Source: UBA1672 sp023140905 (GTDB lineage Bacteria; Pseudomonadota; Alphaproteobacteria; Micavibrionales; Micavibrionaceae). Taken from it: a DNA stretch of 11,825 nt. Location of the stretch: positions 1-11,825 of the forward strand of contig DAOVWH010000055.1 of assembly GCA_030636745.1 (NCBI GenBank), given 5' to 3'. The notes beneath the pieces were generated by a model. That model worked only from the letters and a program-made list of their open reading frames with translations, did no database searches and was not told the DNA's origin. The position numbers were made by a program, and so were the translations under genes. Shown piece by piece: positions 1-6,118 of this stretch (the first letter of the stretch is position 1; every line of letters begins with the position of its first letter).

Positions 1-4
1 AGAC

Positions 5-1432
5 ATGGTTAAACGTTTTTTATCTTTCAGTACTACGGCATTTAGTGCATTTATAATATTAACTTTCACATCGTTGCAAGCTTTAGCTTCTGCAGAAGAA
101 TCAATTGAGCATGCGGCGACTTCACCAGTAACACTTGACATTGGCCTACACTGGATCGGAATCGCAGCGATTGTTGTTTTCGTACTTTCCTATGCATTAG
201 TTTTAGGCGAAGAATTTACACATATGCGTAAATCAAAGCCGGTTATACTGGGCGCAGGAATAATCTGGGTTCTAATCGGTATTATTGCTCCTCATTATGG
301 TGTTGATAAACATGAGCTACACCAAGCTATTCACCATAACCTTGCAGAATATGCCGGACTTATGTTGTTCCTGTTAGCTGCGATGACTTATATCGGTGCA
401 TTGACAGACCGGAATGTGTTTGATGTCATTCGTATGAAACTTGTGCAATCCGGCATGAGCCTGCGTAAGTTATTCTGGGCTACTGGAATTTTGGCGTTCT
501 TCCTGTCTCCAATAGCAGACAACCTTACTACAGCGTTAGTAATGGGAGCTGTGATTATGGCAGTAGGACAAGGTAATGCTCGTTTTATTACTCTTGGCTG
601 TGTCAACATCGTATGTGCAGCTAATGCCGGTGGTGCTTTCAGCCCATTTGGCGACATAACAACATTAATGGTTTGGCAAGCCGGATATGTCAATTTCTTC
701 GAATTCTTTGCTTTATTCTTACCATCATTAGTTTGTTTTGCTATTCCGGCTGCTTTGATGACACCTTTCATTCCGAAAGAATATCCAAAAACTGTTAATG
801 AAAAAGTCAAAATGAAAACAGGTGCCAAATTTATTATAGCGCTTGGATTCACAACAATTGCCATGGCAGTGTCATTTGAACAAATCCTTAATATTCCTCC
901 TTTCGTAGGAATGATGACAGGATTATCATTACTAATGATGACCGCTTGGTTTATTCGGCATACAGGAAAAAGTAAAGACAAAGACTTTGATATTTTCAAA
1001 AGCGTTGCGTCTGCTGAATGGGATACATTATTGTTCTTCTTCGGTGTGATCTTTAGTGTTGGTGGGCTTGGATATCTGGGATACCTACACTTCATATCCG
1101 AGATCATGTACACTGGATATGGCGCAACAACTGCGAATATTGCGATTGGGTTTGCATCAGCAATCGTTGATAACATACCGGTTATGTTTGCTGTTTTGAC
1201 CATGCAACCGGATATGGATCACTTCCAATGGTTGTTGGTAACACTGACAGCCGGAGTAGGGGGCAGCATGCTTTCTATCGGTTCTGCTGCCGGTGTTGGC
1301 CTAATGGGCGTTGCACGTGGATATTACACATTCTTCTCACACCTTAAATGGGCACCGTTTATTCTTATAGGTTATGCAGCAGCGATTGCTACACACTTTG
1401 CTGTTAATTCCGCTCTTATCGGACATTACTAA
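5..1432 (+). CDS. nhaD: Na+/H+ antiporter, NhaD family
   Basis: NhaD exchanges cytoplasmic Na+ (or Li+) for external H+ across the inner membrane and supports sodium and alkaline-pH tolerance. The 475-aa product has the usual NhaD length. It has an N-terminal hydrophobic segment (about residues 9-29) ending in an A-L-A-S-A stretch that resembles a signal peptide, followed by about a dozen membrane segments. Two related motifs mark the inverted-repeat halves of this ion-transporter fold: SPIADNLTTAL near residues 168-178 and AIVDNIPVMF near 386-395. The GGAFSPFGDITTLMVWQ block (209-225) and AEWDTLLFF (337-345) are strong family signatures. The ATG lies four bases from the left edge, so its ribosome binding site and promoter are not visible; a longer N-terminus cannot be excluded. 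A terminator follows directly, so the gene is probably the last or only one of its transcript. Recognition rests on family knowledge and is firm. Confidence 0.95.
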   Translation: MVKRFLSFSTTAFSAFIILTFTSLQALASAEESIEHAATSPVTLDIGLHWIGIAAIVVFVLSYALVLGEEFTHMRKSKPVILGAGIIWVLIGIIAPHYGVDKHELHQAIHHNLAEYAGLMLFLLAAMTYIGALTDRNVFDVIRMKLVQSGMSLRKLFWATGILAFFLSPIADNLTTALVMGAVIMAVGQGNARFITLGCVNIVCAANAGGAFSPFGDITTLMVWQAGYVNFFEFFALFLPSLVCFAIPAALMTPFIPKEYPKTVNEKVKMKTGAKFIIALGFTTIAMAVSFEQILNIPPFVGMMTGLSLLMMTAWFIRHTGKSKDKDFDIFKSVASAEWDTLLFFFGVIFSVGGLGYLGYLHFISEIMYTGYGATTANIAIGFASAIVDNIPVMFAVLTMQPDMDHFQWLLVTLTAGVGGSMLSIGSAAGVGLMGVARGYYTFFSHLKWAPFILIGYAAAIATHFAVNSALIGHY

Positions 1433-1451
1433 GAATTACCTTAATTAATAC

Positions 1452-1485
1452 AAACGCTCCGGTTACAATACTGGGGTGTTTTTTA
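1452..1485 (+). terminator. Rho-independent terminator of nhaD
   Basis: The arm AACGCTCCGG (1453-1462) can pair with CTGGGGTGTT (1471-1480) as a 10-bp stem, counting three G-T pairs, around an 8-base loop. A run of T follows. It starts 20 bases after the nhaD stop codon and separates nhaD from ispG. Confidence 0.8.
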
Positions 1486-1501
1486 TTGCCTATAATTCCC
1501 T

Positions 1502-1530
1502 TTGTAATACGTTATATTTTAAGTTATAAA
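1502..1530 (+). promoter_or_regulatory. Predicted sigma70 promoter of ispG
   Basis: TTGTAA (1502-1507) and TATAAA (1525-1530) are separated by 17 bases and match the -35 and -10 consensus at 4 and 5 of 6 positions. Transcription would start near 1537, only a few bases before the ispG ATG at 1541, and no Shine-Dalgarno sequence is seen there. This suggests a leaderless or very short-leader mRNA. It is inferred from sequence only. Confidence 0.5.
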
Positions 1531-1540
1531 GCCACTTATC

Positions 1541-2773
1541 ATGGTCGCATTACCGGAAATAAATAGACATAAGACTCACGCAGTTAAAGTTCGCAGCGTC
1601 ACTATAGGCAACACTGCACCTGTTGTTGTGCAATCTATGACCAATACAGACACAACTGATGTTAATGCTACTTTTGCACAGGTTAAAGACCTTTTCCTTG
1701 CAGGCTCCGAGATTGTTCGCATCACAGTAAATAATGATGAGGCAGCTTTAGCCGTTATACAGCTGCGCAACCGTCTGGATAAAGAGGGGCTGGATGTGCC
1801 CCTAATCGGATGTTTTCACTATAACGGCCACACTTTGCTTAAAGATCATCCTGACCTTGCTGAAACTTTGGATAAATACCGTATAAACCCCGGTAATGTT
1901 GGTTTTGGTAAAAAAAGAGACTTACAATATGAGCAAATGATTGAAACAGCCATTAAGTATAATAAGCCCGTACGCATTGGCGTAAACTGGGGAAGCCTTG
2001 ATAATGAGCTAGCACTTAAGATGATGGATGAGAATGCCAATCGCAGCCAACCATTAACCGCTGATACTGTAATGCGTGAGACATTGGTGCAATCTACTTT
2101 AATAAGTGCCCAAAAAGCAGAAGAAATCGGTTTAGCTGCTAATAAAATTATTCTTTCAGCTAAAGTTAGCCGTGTTCAAGACTTGGTTGCCGTATATCAA
2201 GCTTTGGCGGAACGTTCGAATTACGCTTTGCATCTGGGACTTACCGAAGCAGGGATGGGATCTAAAGGAATTGTAGCCACAGCGCTTGGAGAAGGACTTT
2301 TATTGCAACAGGGAATTGGTGACACAATCCGCGCCTCACTCACTCCTGAACCAAATGGAGACCGTAGTTTAGAAGTTAAGGTTTGCAGAGAAATGCTCCA
2401 AGCTTTAGGGCTTCGTTCCTTTATGCCGGAAGTTACAGCTTGTCCGGGATGTGGGCGCACAACCAGCACTGTGTTTCAAGAACTCGCCCAAAGTGTGCAA
2501 TGCTACATTGACGCTAAAATGCATGGATGGGTTAAGGATTATCCCGGTGTTGAAACAATGAAAGTAGCAGTAATGGGCTGTATTGTTAATGGACCGGGAG
2601 AAAGCAAACACGCCGATATCGGTATTAGCTTACCGGGAACCGGGGAAAGCTCTGCTGCTCCAGTGTTTATTGATGGTAAAAAAGCCTGCACATTGCGAGG
2701 CTCTAATATTGCTGACCAGTTTCAACAGCTAGTGGAAGAGTACGTTAAAACCCACTATGGGGCAAAAGAGTAG
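1541..2773 (+). CDS. ispG: 4-hydroxy-3-methylbut-2-enyl diphosphate synthase (IspG/GcpE)
   Basis: IspG converts 2-C-methyl-D-erythritol 2,4-cyclodiphosphate to HMBPP, the penultimate step of the non-mevalonate (MEP) isoprenoid pathway, using a [4Fe-4S] cluster in the cytoplasm. The 410-aa protein begins with the usual R-x-x-T-x-x-V-x-I-G / V-V-V-Q-S-M-T-N-T-D-T region (residues 18-38), followed by a TIM-barrel domain. The C-terminal cluster domain has the three expected cysteine ligands, C301 and C304 in ACPGCGRT and C347 in MGCIVNGPGE, plus the conserved Glu354 of that motif. Length and motifs match an intact, single-domain bacterial IspG. The ATG at 1541 has no clear Shine-Dalgarno sequence and lies very near a predicted promoter, so it may be translated from a leaderless transcript. 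I see no convincing terminator after it: there is a T-run at about 2820 but no good stem. Confidence 0.96.
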   Translation: MVALPEINRHKTHAVKVRSVTIGNTAPVVVQSMTNTDTTDVNATFAQVKDLFLAGSEIVRITVNNDEAALAVIQLRNRLDKEGLDVPLIGCFHYNGHTLLKDHPDLAETLDKYRINPGNVGFGKKRDLQYEQMIETAIKYNKPVRIGVNWGSLDNELALKMMDENANRSQPLTADTVMRETLVQSTLISAQKAEEIGLAANKIILSAKVSRVQDLVAVYQALAERSNYALHLGLTEAGMGSKGIVATALGEGLLLQQGIGDTIRASLTPEPNGDRSLEVKVCREMLQALGLRSFMPEVTACPGCGRTTSTVFQELAQSVQCYIDAKMHGWVKDYPGVETMKVAVMGCIVNGPGESKHADIGISLPGTGESSAAPVFIDGKKACTLRGSNIADQFQQLVEEYVKTHYGAKE

Positions 2774-2847
2774 AGTAGCTCCGTCTTATGAAAAATACCC
2801 GTGCATTAGAGAAACGCAGTTTTTTGCCTTTTTATTAAACATCATGC

Positions 2848-2877
2848 TTGACGAACAAAGCCCAACGATGATATCTA
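2848..2877 (+). promoter_or_regulatory. Possible promoter of tRNA-Asp
   Basis: TTGACG (2848-2853) matches the -35 consensus at 5 of 6 positions. TATCTA (2872-2877) is a poor -10 at 18-base spacing. Its distance from the tRNA (the start would fall about 10 bases before it) makes it plausible, but the -10 is weak. Confidence 0.4.
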
Positions 2878-2895
2878 ATCTTTCATCTTAAATGC

Positions 2896-2972
2896 GCGGG
2901 TGTAGCTCAGTTGGTTAGAGCGCCGCCCTGTCACGGCGGAGGTCGCGAGTTCAAGTCTCGTCACTCGCGCCA
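2896..2972 (+). tRNA. tRNA-Asp (anticodon GTC)
   Basis: A complete 77-base cloverleaf. The acceptor stem is GCGGGTG (2896-2902) paired with CACTCGC (2962-2968), with one G-T pair. The D stem is GCTC/GAGC, the anticodon stem CCGCC/GGCGG with loop CTGTCAC (anticodon GTC), and the T arm GCGAG/CTCGT with loop TTCAAGT. The discriminator is G (2969), the expected identity base for tRNA-Asp, followed by an encoded CCA (2970-2972). There is no integrase gene or visible copy of the tRNA 3' end nearby, so there is no sign of its use as an attachment site. Confidence 0.97.
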
Positions 2973-2981
2973 TTTGAGATC

Positions 2982-3023
2982 AAAATCCTTCCGATTCTTT
3001 ATTTTAGGAGCCGGAATTTTTTT
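2982..3023 (+). terminator. Possible terminator after tRNA-Asp
   Basis: TTCCG (2989-2993) can pair with CGGAA (3012-3016), and seven T follow directly. The stem is short (5 bp) and the loop long (18 bases), so this is a weak candidate, but its position just after the tRNA fits. Confidence 0.4.
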
Positions 3024-3074
3024 ATGATCCATTTCCCCCGTTAGGCCTTATCTCTAAATTCCATAAGCATTAAT

Positions 3075-3104
3075 TTGACTTATTGCCGTTTTTTGAGGTA
3101 GAAT
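3075..3104 (+). promoter_or_regulatory. Predicted strong sigma70 promoter before the 328-aa gene
   Basis: TTGACT (3075-3080) and TAGAAT (3099-3104) are 18 bases apart and each match the consensus at 5 of 6 positions. Transcription would start near 3111, leaving a leader of about 60 bases before the ATG at 3174. The leader ends with a good ribosome binding site, AGGGGA at 3161-3166. Confidence 0.65.
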
Positions 3105-3173
3105 AAAGGAAAATAATAAGTACACATATAAAATGTAAATAAAAATGGGTGACCTCAGATAGGGGAAAAGATT

Positions 3174-4160
3174 ATGGCAGTACCATTTATTGCAGCATTA
3201 CCACTTATTGCAGCTGGTGCATTTAGATTAGCATTATCAGTTGGTGGAAAAATTCTCGGAAGGCAACTTACTGTTGGCAGTGCAGCGGCTATTAGTACTG
3301 TGGCGTATGTTGCCCCTGCCGCATTAGCTGCGGTAGACAATGCCACTGATAATACATTGTCAGATACTCTTTTAAGTGAAAATACCGCATTAAATGCTTT
3401 TAATGCATACCTTAAAGTATCTTCTACGGTGGACAAACCTATAGCTAATAACATTCAACATCATCTTGAAAGAGCATTAGAAAGCAGAGGGAAAATAGAT
3501 ACAAAAGCTCCGGGATATAATGAATCTTCAACGAAGCTTATTCTTGAAGCTGCATCTCGTGCGCCAATAAATCCATTACTCGCTGCTGAATCAATAGCAG
3601 ATTTGGGCAATTTTGGTATACAAGCTACAGATATAACAAACTGTTATATGCGCGCGAAAAAGGATCATGCTGAGAAAGGTGGAGCTACAATTGCTGTTGC
3701 AACTTTCGATAATATTAAAGAACTTGTTAATGAAAGACGCTTGGAAAAAGAAAATGCGTTAAAAGCAAAACAAGCAGAACAAGCTAAACAACCTACACCA
3801 GAACCAAAGCTTGATAAAAAAGATACTCTTATGCCGCAGGTTGAAAGAACGCTTGATCTGGATAAATTATCAAAGACAGACTTGGCAACCGCATTTAGTA
3901 AAGCGACAGATGAAATGTGGAGCATTCCCCGCTTTCTTTTTAAAGCAGTTTCTAGTGTGATAGGAGGTCTCAGTCTAGTTGGGGTTTTCAGTGAGACAGC
4001 TCAAGCTTCTTTTCAAAAATGGGCTATTCCTAAATCCGATGCATTGAGAAAATGGGATGTTCTTAAAGAAAGTAAAGAATTTGTCTCAGCTAATCTTAAT
4101 AAATTTGGATTACCTTTTGGTTCCAAACCTGATCTAACAGAACAGCCCGCACCAGCGTAA
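3174..4160 (+). CDS. Unrecognised protein with hydrophobic ends and charged middle
   Basis: I do not recognise this 328-aa protein and assign no function. The start is well supported: ATG with AGGGGA seven bases upstream and a good promoter further upstream. Visible features are a hydrophobic, Ala-rich N-terminus (residues 3-24), a second Ala/Val-rich stretch (35-54), a polar middle, and a charged Lys/Glu/Gln-rich segment (about 180-218) that could form a coiled coil and ends in a TPEPKLDKK linker. A third hydrophobic patch follows (about 255-272), then a basic Trp-containing tail ending in QPAPA. There is no clean signal peptide with a cleavage site; membrane association is possible. The 103-aa gene follows after 47 bases with no terminator between, so the two are probably co-transcribed. 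It could be a lineage-specific protein, or one secreted by a non-classical route. Confidence 0.8.
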   Translation: MAVPFIAALPLIAAGAFRLALSVGGKILGRQLTVGSAAAISTVAYVAPAALAAVDNATDNTLSDTLLSENTALNAFNAYLKVSSTVDKPIANNIQHHLERALESRGKIDTKAPGYNESSTKLILEAASRAPINPLLAAESIADLGNFGIQATDITNCYMRAKKDHAEKGGATIAVATFDNIKELVNERRLEKENALKAKQAEQAKQPTPEPKLDKKDTLMPQVERTLDLDKLSKTDLATAFSKATDEMWSIPRFLFKAVSSVIGGLSLVGVFSETAQASFQKWAIPKSDALRKWDVLKESKEFVSANLNKFGLPFGSKPDLTEQPAPA

Positions 4161-4207
4161 TGATAATCCTCTAAACATCTAGCCTATTAAACAGAGATAT
4201 TACGACA

Positions 4208-4519
4208 ATGCCTCATGCGAAGGATTTACCTTCAATTTTAGATGAAATGACTGCCGATCTTGTTTTAAACAGGGAAGACGGGGCAATCACGGTTTTACAT
4301 GATCGTCCGTTTGATGATGTTCTGCTTGCTTTCGAATATAGTCAAAAACATGGGACTTTGCTTTTTAGATTTCAAAATAAAGAGCAATTTTTCGGTATGG
4401 CCTTATTTGATGAATTCGCCGAGTTCATGCGCAATAATGAAATTATCTCCGTTCTTCAGATTGATATGAACACCCATAAAGTCATTGAAGGACTGGAAGT
4501 TCCATTAAAAGTAGTTTAG
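4208..4519 (+). CDS. Unrecognised small acidic cytoplasmic protein
   Basis: A 103-aa protein that I do not recognise. It has no signal peptide or membrane segment and no cysteine. The sequence alternates predicted strands and helices: ITVLHDRPFDDVLLAFEY (27-44), GTLLFRFQNKEQFFGMALFDEFAEFM (49-74), then strand-like SVLQIDMNTHKVIEGLEVPLKVV to the end. This looks like a compact alpha/beta domain. The ATG at 4208 has only a weak ribosome binding site (AGAG upstream). Its position 47 bases after the 328-aa gene, and before the separate predicted promoter of nuoA, suggests it is the second gene of a two-gene unit. Its coding quality (even codon use like that of its neighbours, intact frame, no competing frame) supports a real gene; function is unknown. 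Confidence 0.75.
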   Translation: MPHAKDLPSILDEMTADLVLNREDGAITVLHDRPFDDVLLAFEYSQKHGTLLFRFQNKEQFFGMALFDEFAEFMRNNEIISVLQIDMNTHKVIEGLEVPLKVV

Positions 4520-4548
4520 AACGCTTTTGTAAAAACAAATACCAGCTA

Positions 4549-4577
4549 TTTTCAATTCCATTTTAAACTACTATACT
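4549..4577 (+). promoter_or_regulatory. Predicted promoter of the nuoABCD operon
   Basis: TTTTCA (4549-4554) and TATACT (4572-4577) are 17 bases apart (4 and 5 of 6 consensus matches). Transcription would begin near 4584. The inverted repeat CCTTT-T-AAAGG (4581-4591) overlaps the likely ribosome binding site AAAGG of nuoA, so it could in principle fold and affect initiation. Confidence 0.5.
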
Positions 4578-4601
4578 ACTCCTTTTAAAGGTTCTCAACT
4601 T

Positions 4602-4973
4602 ATGGCCTCTCAGGATTTTTTACTGGAGTATCTACCAATATTAATTTTCGCTGCATTGGCTGGTTTTATATCAGTTGCGATGGTTTTCGGCTCTATATTA
4701 GCTGGACCGCGCAAGCCTGATCCTGCCAAGCTATCAGCATATGAATGTGGATTTGATGCATTCTCGGATACGCGCAATAAGTTTGATGTACGTTTCTATC
4801 TGGTAGCTTTACTGTTCATCATATTTAATCTGGGAATTGCATTTTTGTTTCCGTGGGCTGTAACATTGGGGAAAATCGGACTATTTGGTTTTTGCTCAAT
4901 GATCTTGTTTTTGAGCGTATTGGTGATTGGTTTTATTTATGGATGGAAAAAGGGTGCTCTTGATTGGGAATAG
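4602..4973 (+). CDS. nuoA: NADH-quinone oxidoreductase subunit A (atypical residues)
   Basis: NuoA is a small three-helix inner-membrane subunit of respiratory complex I, at the junction between the quinone chamber and the proton-pumping arm. The 123-aa length, three hydrophobic segments (about 9-33, 64-88, 93-114) and the block AYECGFDAF (46-54) followed by KFDVRFYLVALLFIIF identify it clearly. Glu48 of YECG is kept. Odd points: the family motif F-D-x-E in the second helix reads F-N-L-G here, so the conserved Asp and Glu (Asp79 and Glu81 in E. coli numbering) are Asn76 (codon 4827-4829) and Gly78 (4833-4835). Gly114 replaces a Glu common in alphaproteobacterial NuoA. The rest is well conserved and the frame is intact. 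It is the first gene of nuoABCD; nuoB follows after 15 bases. AAAGG lies ten bases before the ATG. Confidence 0.95.
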   Translation: MASQDFLLEYLPILIFAALAGFISVAMVFGSILAGPRKPDPAKLSAYECGFDAFSDTRNKFDVRFYLVALLFIIFNLGIAFLFPWAVTLGKIGLFGFCSMILFLSVLVIGFIYGWKKGALDWE

Positions 4974-4988
4974 ATCAGCATAAACACC

Positions 4989-5492
4989 ATGGAACAAGAC
5001 GCAGTACCAACAGCAGTATCAAAGACTCTTAATGAAAAGGGTTTTTTACTAACCGCCGCTGATAACTTATTTGACTGGGCACGTACGGGTTCTATGTGGC
5101 CGATGACTTTTGGCTTGGGCGGTTGTTCTGTTGAGATGAACCACGCTTATATGAGCCGCTATGATCTGGACCGCTTTGGTATTATTCCGCGTTCTTCTCC
5201 GCGTCAGTCAGATGTGATGATAGTAGCGGGAACACTAACAAATAAAATGGCACCGGCTTTGCGTCGAGTATATGACCAAATGCCTGAACCTCGATGGGTT
5301 ATCTCTATGGGATCATGCGCAAATAGCGGCGGATGTTATCATTATTCATATTCTGTAGTACGCGGATGTGACCGTATTATTCCGGTAGACATTTACATCC
5401 CAGGATGTCCTCCAACAGCTGAAGCTATGATCTACGGCTTAATGCAATTGCAGAAGAAAATACAAAGGGAGGACACGCGCATTGCCCGATGA
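4989..5492 (+). CDS. nuoB: NADH-quinone oxidoreductase subunit B (one N2 cysteine replaced)
   Basis: NuoB (PSST in mitochondria) holds cluster N2, the [4Fe-4S] centre that passes electrons to quinone. The 167-aa protein matches alphaproteobacterial NuoB over long blocks: WARTGSMWPMTFGL (30-43), RYDLDRFG, SPRQSDVMIVAGTLTNKMAPALR, PEPRWVISMGSC (99-110) and YIPGCPPTAEA (136-146). The family binds N2 through four cysteines, two of them adjacent. Here Cys46, Cys110 and Cys140 are present, but the residue before Cys46 is Gly45 (GGT, 5121-5123), so the tandem Cys-Cys reads Gly-Cys. An additional cysteine, Cys116 (5334-5336), stands where Tyr is usual, six residues after Cys110. Cys127 of RGCD is common in this group. 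No Shine-Dalgarno sequence is evident; translation may be coupled to nuoA. The gene overlaps nuoC by 11 bases. The assignment is sure; the function of its N2 site is not. Confidence 0.95.
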   Translation: MEQDAVPTAVSKTLNEKGFLLTAADNLFDWARTGSMWPMTFGLGGCSVEMNHAYMSRYDLDRFGIIPRSSPRQSDVMIVAGTLTNKMAPALRRVYDQMPEPRWVISMGSCANSGGCYHYSYSVVRGCDRIIPVDIYIPGCPPTAEAMIYGLMQLQKKIQREDTRIAR

Positions 5493-6114
5493 TTCCCTAT
5501 TAGATCTTGCGGAATATATTTCCGAAAAGCTAGATGAACATGTAGTTTCACATGAGTTTGTTCATGATGAACTTATCCTTCATGTGCATACAGAATCTAT
5601 CATTCATGTTCTCCAATTTATGCGTGATGCTAGAGAATGTGAATTTACCGTATTATGTGATATTTGCGGGGTAGATTATATTGGACGTCCTGTCCGTTTT
5701 GACGTAGTTTATTCGCTGCTTTCTTTGCGCCAGAATAACCGCGCTCGCGTTAAAATATCTGTTGAGGAAGACCAGATCGTTCCTAGTGTTTCCGACTTAT
5801 TCAGCTCTGCTCTTTGGTATGAGCGTGAAGTTTGGGATATGTATGGTATACCGTTCTCAGACAATCCTGATTTACGGCGCATCTTGAGTGATTACGGCTT
5901 TGAGGGACATCCTTTGCGCAAAGACTTTCCTCTAACGGGTCATGTTGAGCTGCGTTATGATGATGAGCTAAAACAAGTTATATACGAGCCTATGCATCTT
6001 ACTCAGGATTACCGCGATTTCGATTGTTTAAGCCCGTGGGAGAAAATACCTGATATACAACAGCATCCCGAAGAAGAAACACCTGAAGAACCTGACAAAA
6101 AAGGGGTAGACTAA
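5482..6114 (+). CDS. nuoC: NADH-quinone oxidoreductase subunit C
   Basis: NuoC (30-kDa subunit) is a hydrophilic peripheral-arm subunit that packs NuoD and NuoB together; it binds no cofactor. The 210-aa product shows the family core: CDICGVDY (59-66), RFDVVYSLLSL, YEREVWDMYGIPFSDNPDLRRILSDYGFEGHPLRKDFPLTG, and the tail EPMHLTQDYRDFDCLSPWE. All are ordinary for alphaproteobacteria, unlike the changed residues in NuoA, NuoB and NuoD. The start is TTG at 5482, inside the end of nuoB (11-base overlap), chosen because a strong ribosome binding site, AAAGGGAGGA (5464-5473), sits eight bases upstream and no in-frame ATG fits the conserved N-terminus. The C-terminus ends in a short acidic extension rich in Glu and Pro (about residues 193-210), likely disordered. 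nuoD begins four bases after the stop. Confidence 0.95.
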   Translation: MPDDSLLDLAEYISEKLDEHVVSHEFVHDELILHVHTESIIHVLQFMRDARECEFTVLCDICGVDYIGRPVRFDVVYSLLSLRQNNRARVKISVEEDQIVPSVSDLFSSALWYEREVWDMYGIPFSDNPDLRRILSDYGFEGHPLRKDFPLTGHVELRYDDELKQVIYEPMHLTQDYRDFDCLSPWEKIPDIQQHPEEETPEEPDKKGVD

Positions 6115-6118
6115 GACC

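Noticed and set aside
388..1203. A 271-codon open frame on the minus strand inside nhaD
   Set aside because: It is fully antisense to a firmly identified membrane protein gene and its translation resembles no family; long antisense frames commonly arise opposite conserved coding sequence.
2790..2840. Rho-independent terminator after ispG
   Set aside because: A T-run is present near 2820, but the preceding bases allow only a 3-bp stem.
2950..2972. Integration site at the tRNA-Asp 3' end
   Set aside because: No direct repeat of the tRNA end, integrase or other mobile gene is visible in the window.
6101..6118. Regulatory structure at the nuoC-nuoD junction
   Set aside because: It is explained by a ribosome binding site within the nuoC end and a four-base gap; no hairpin is evident.
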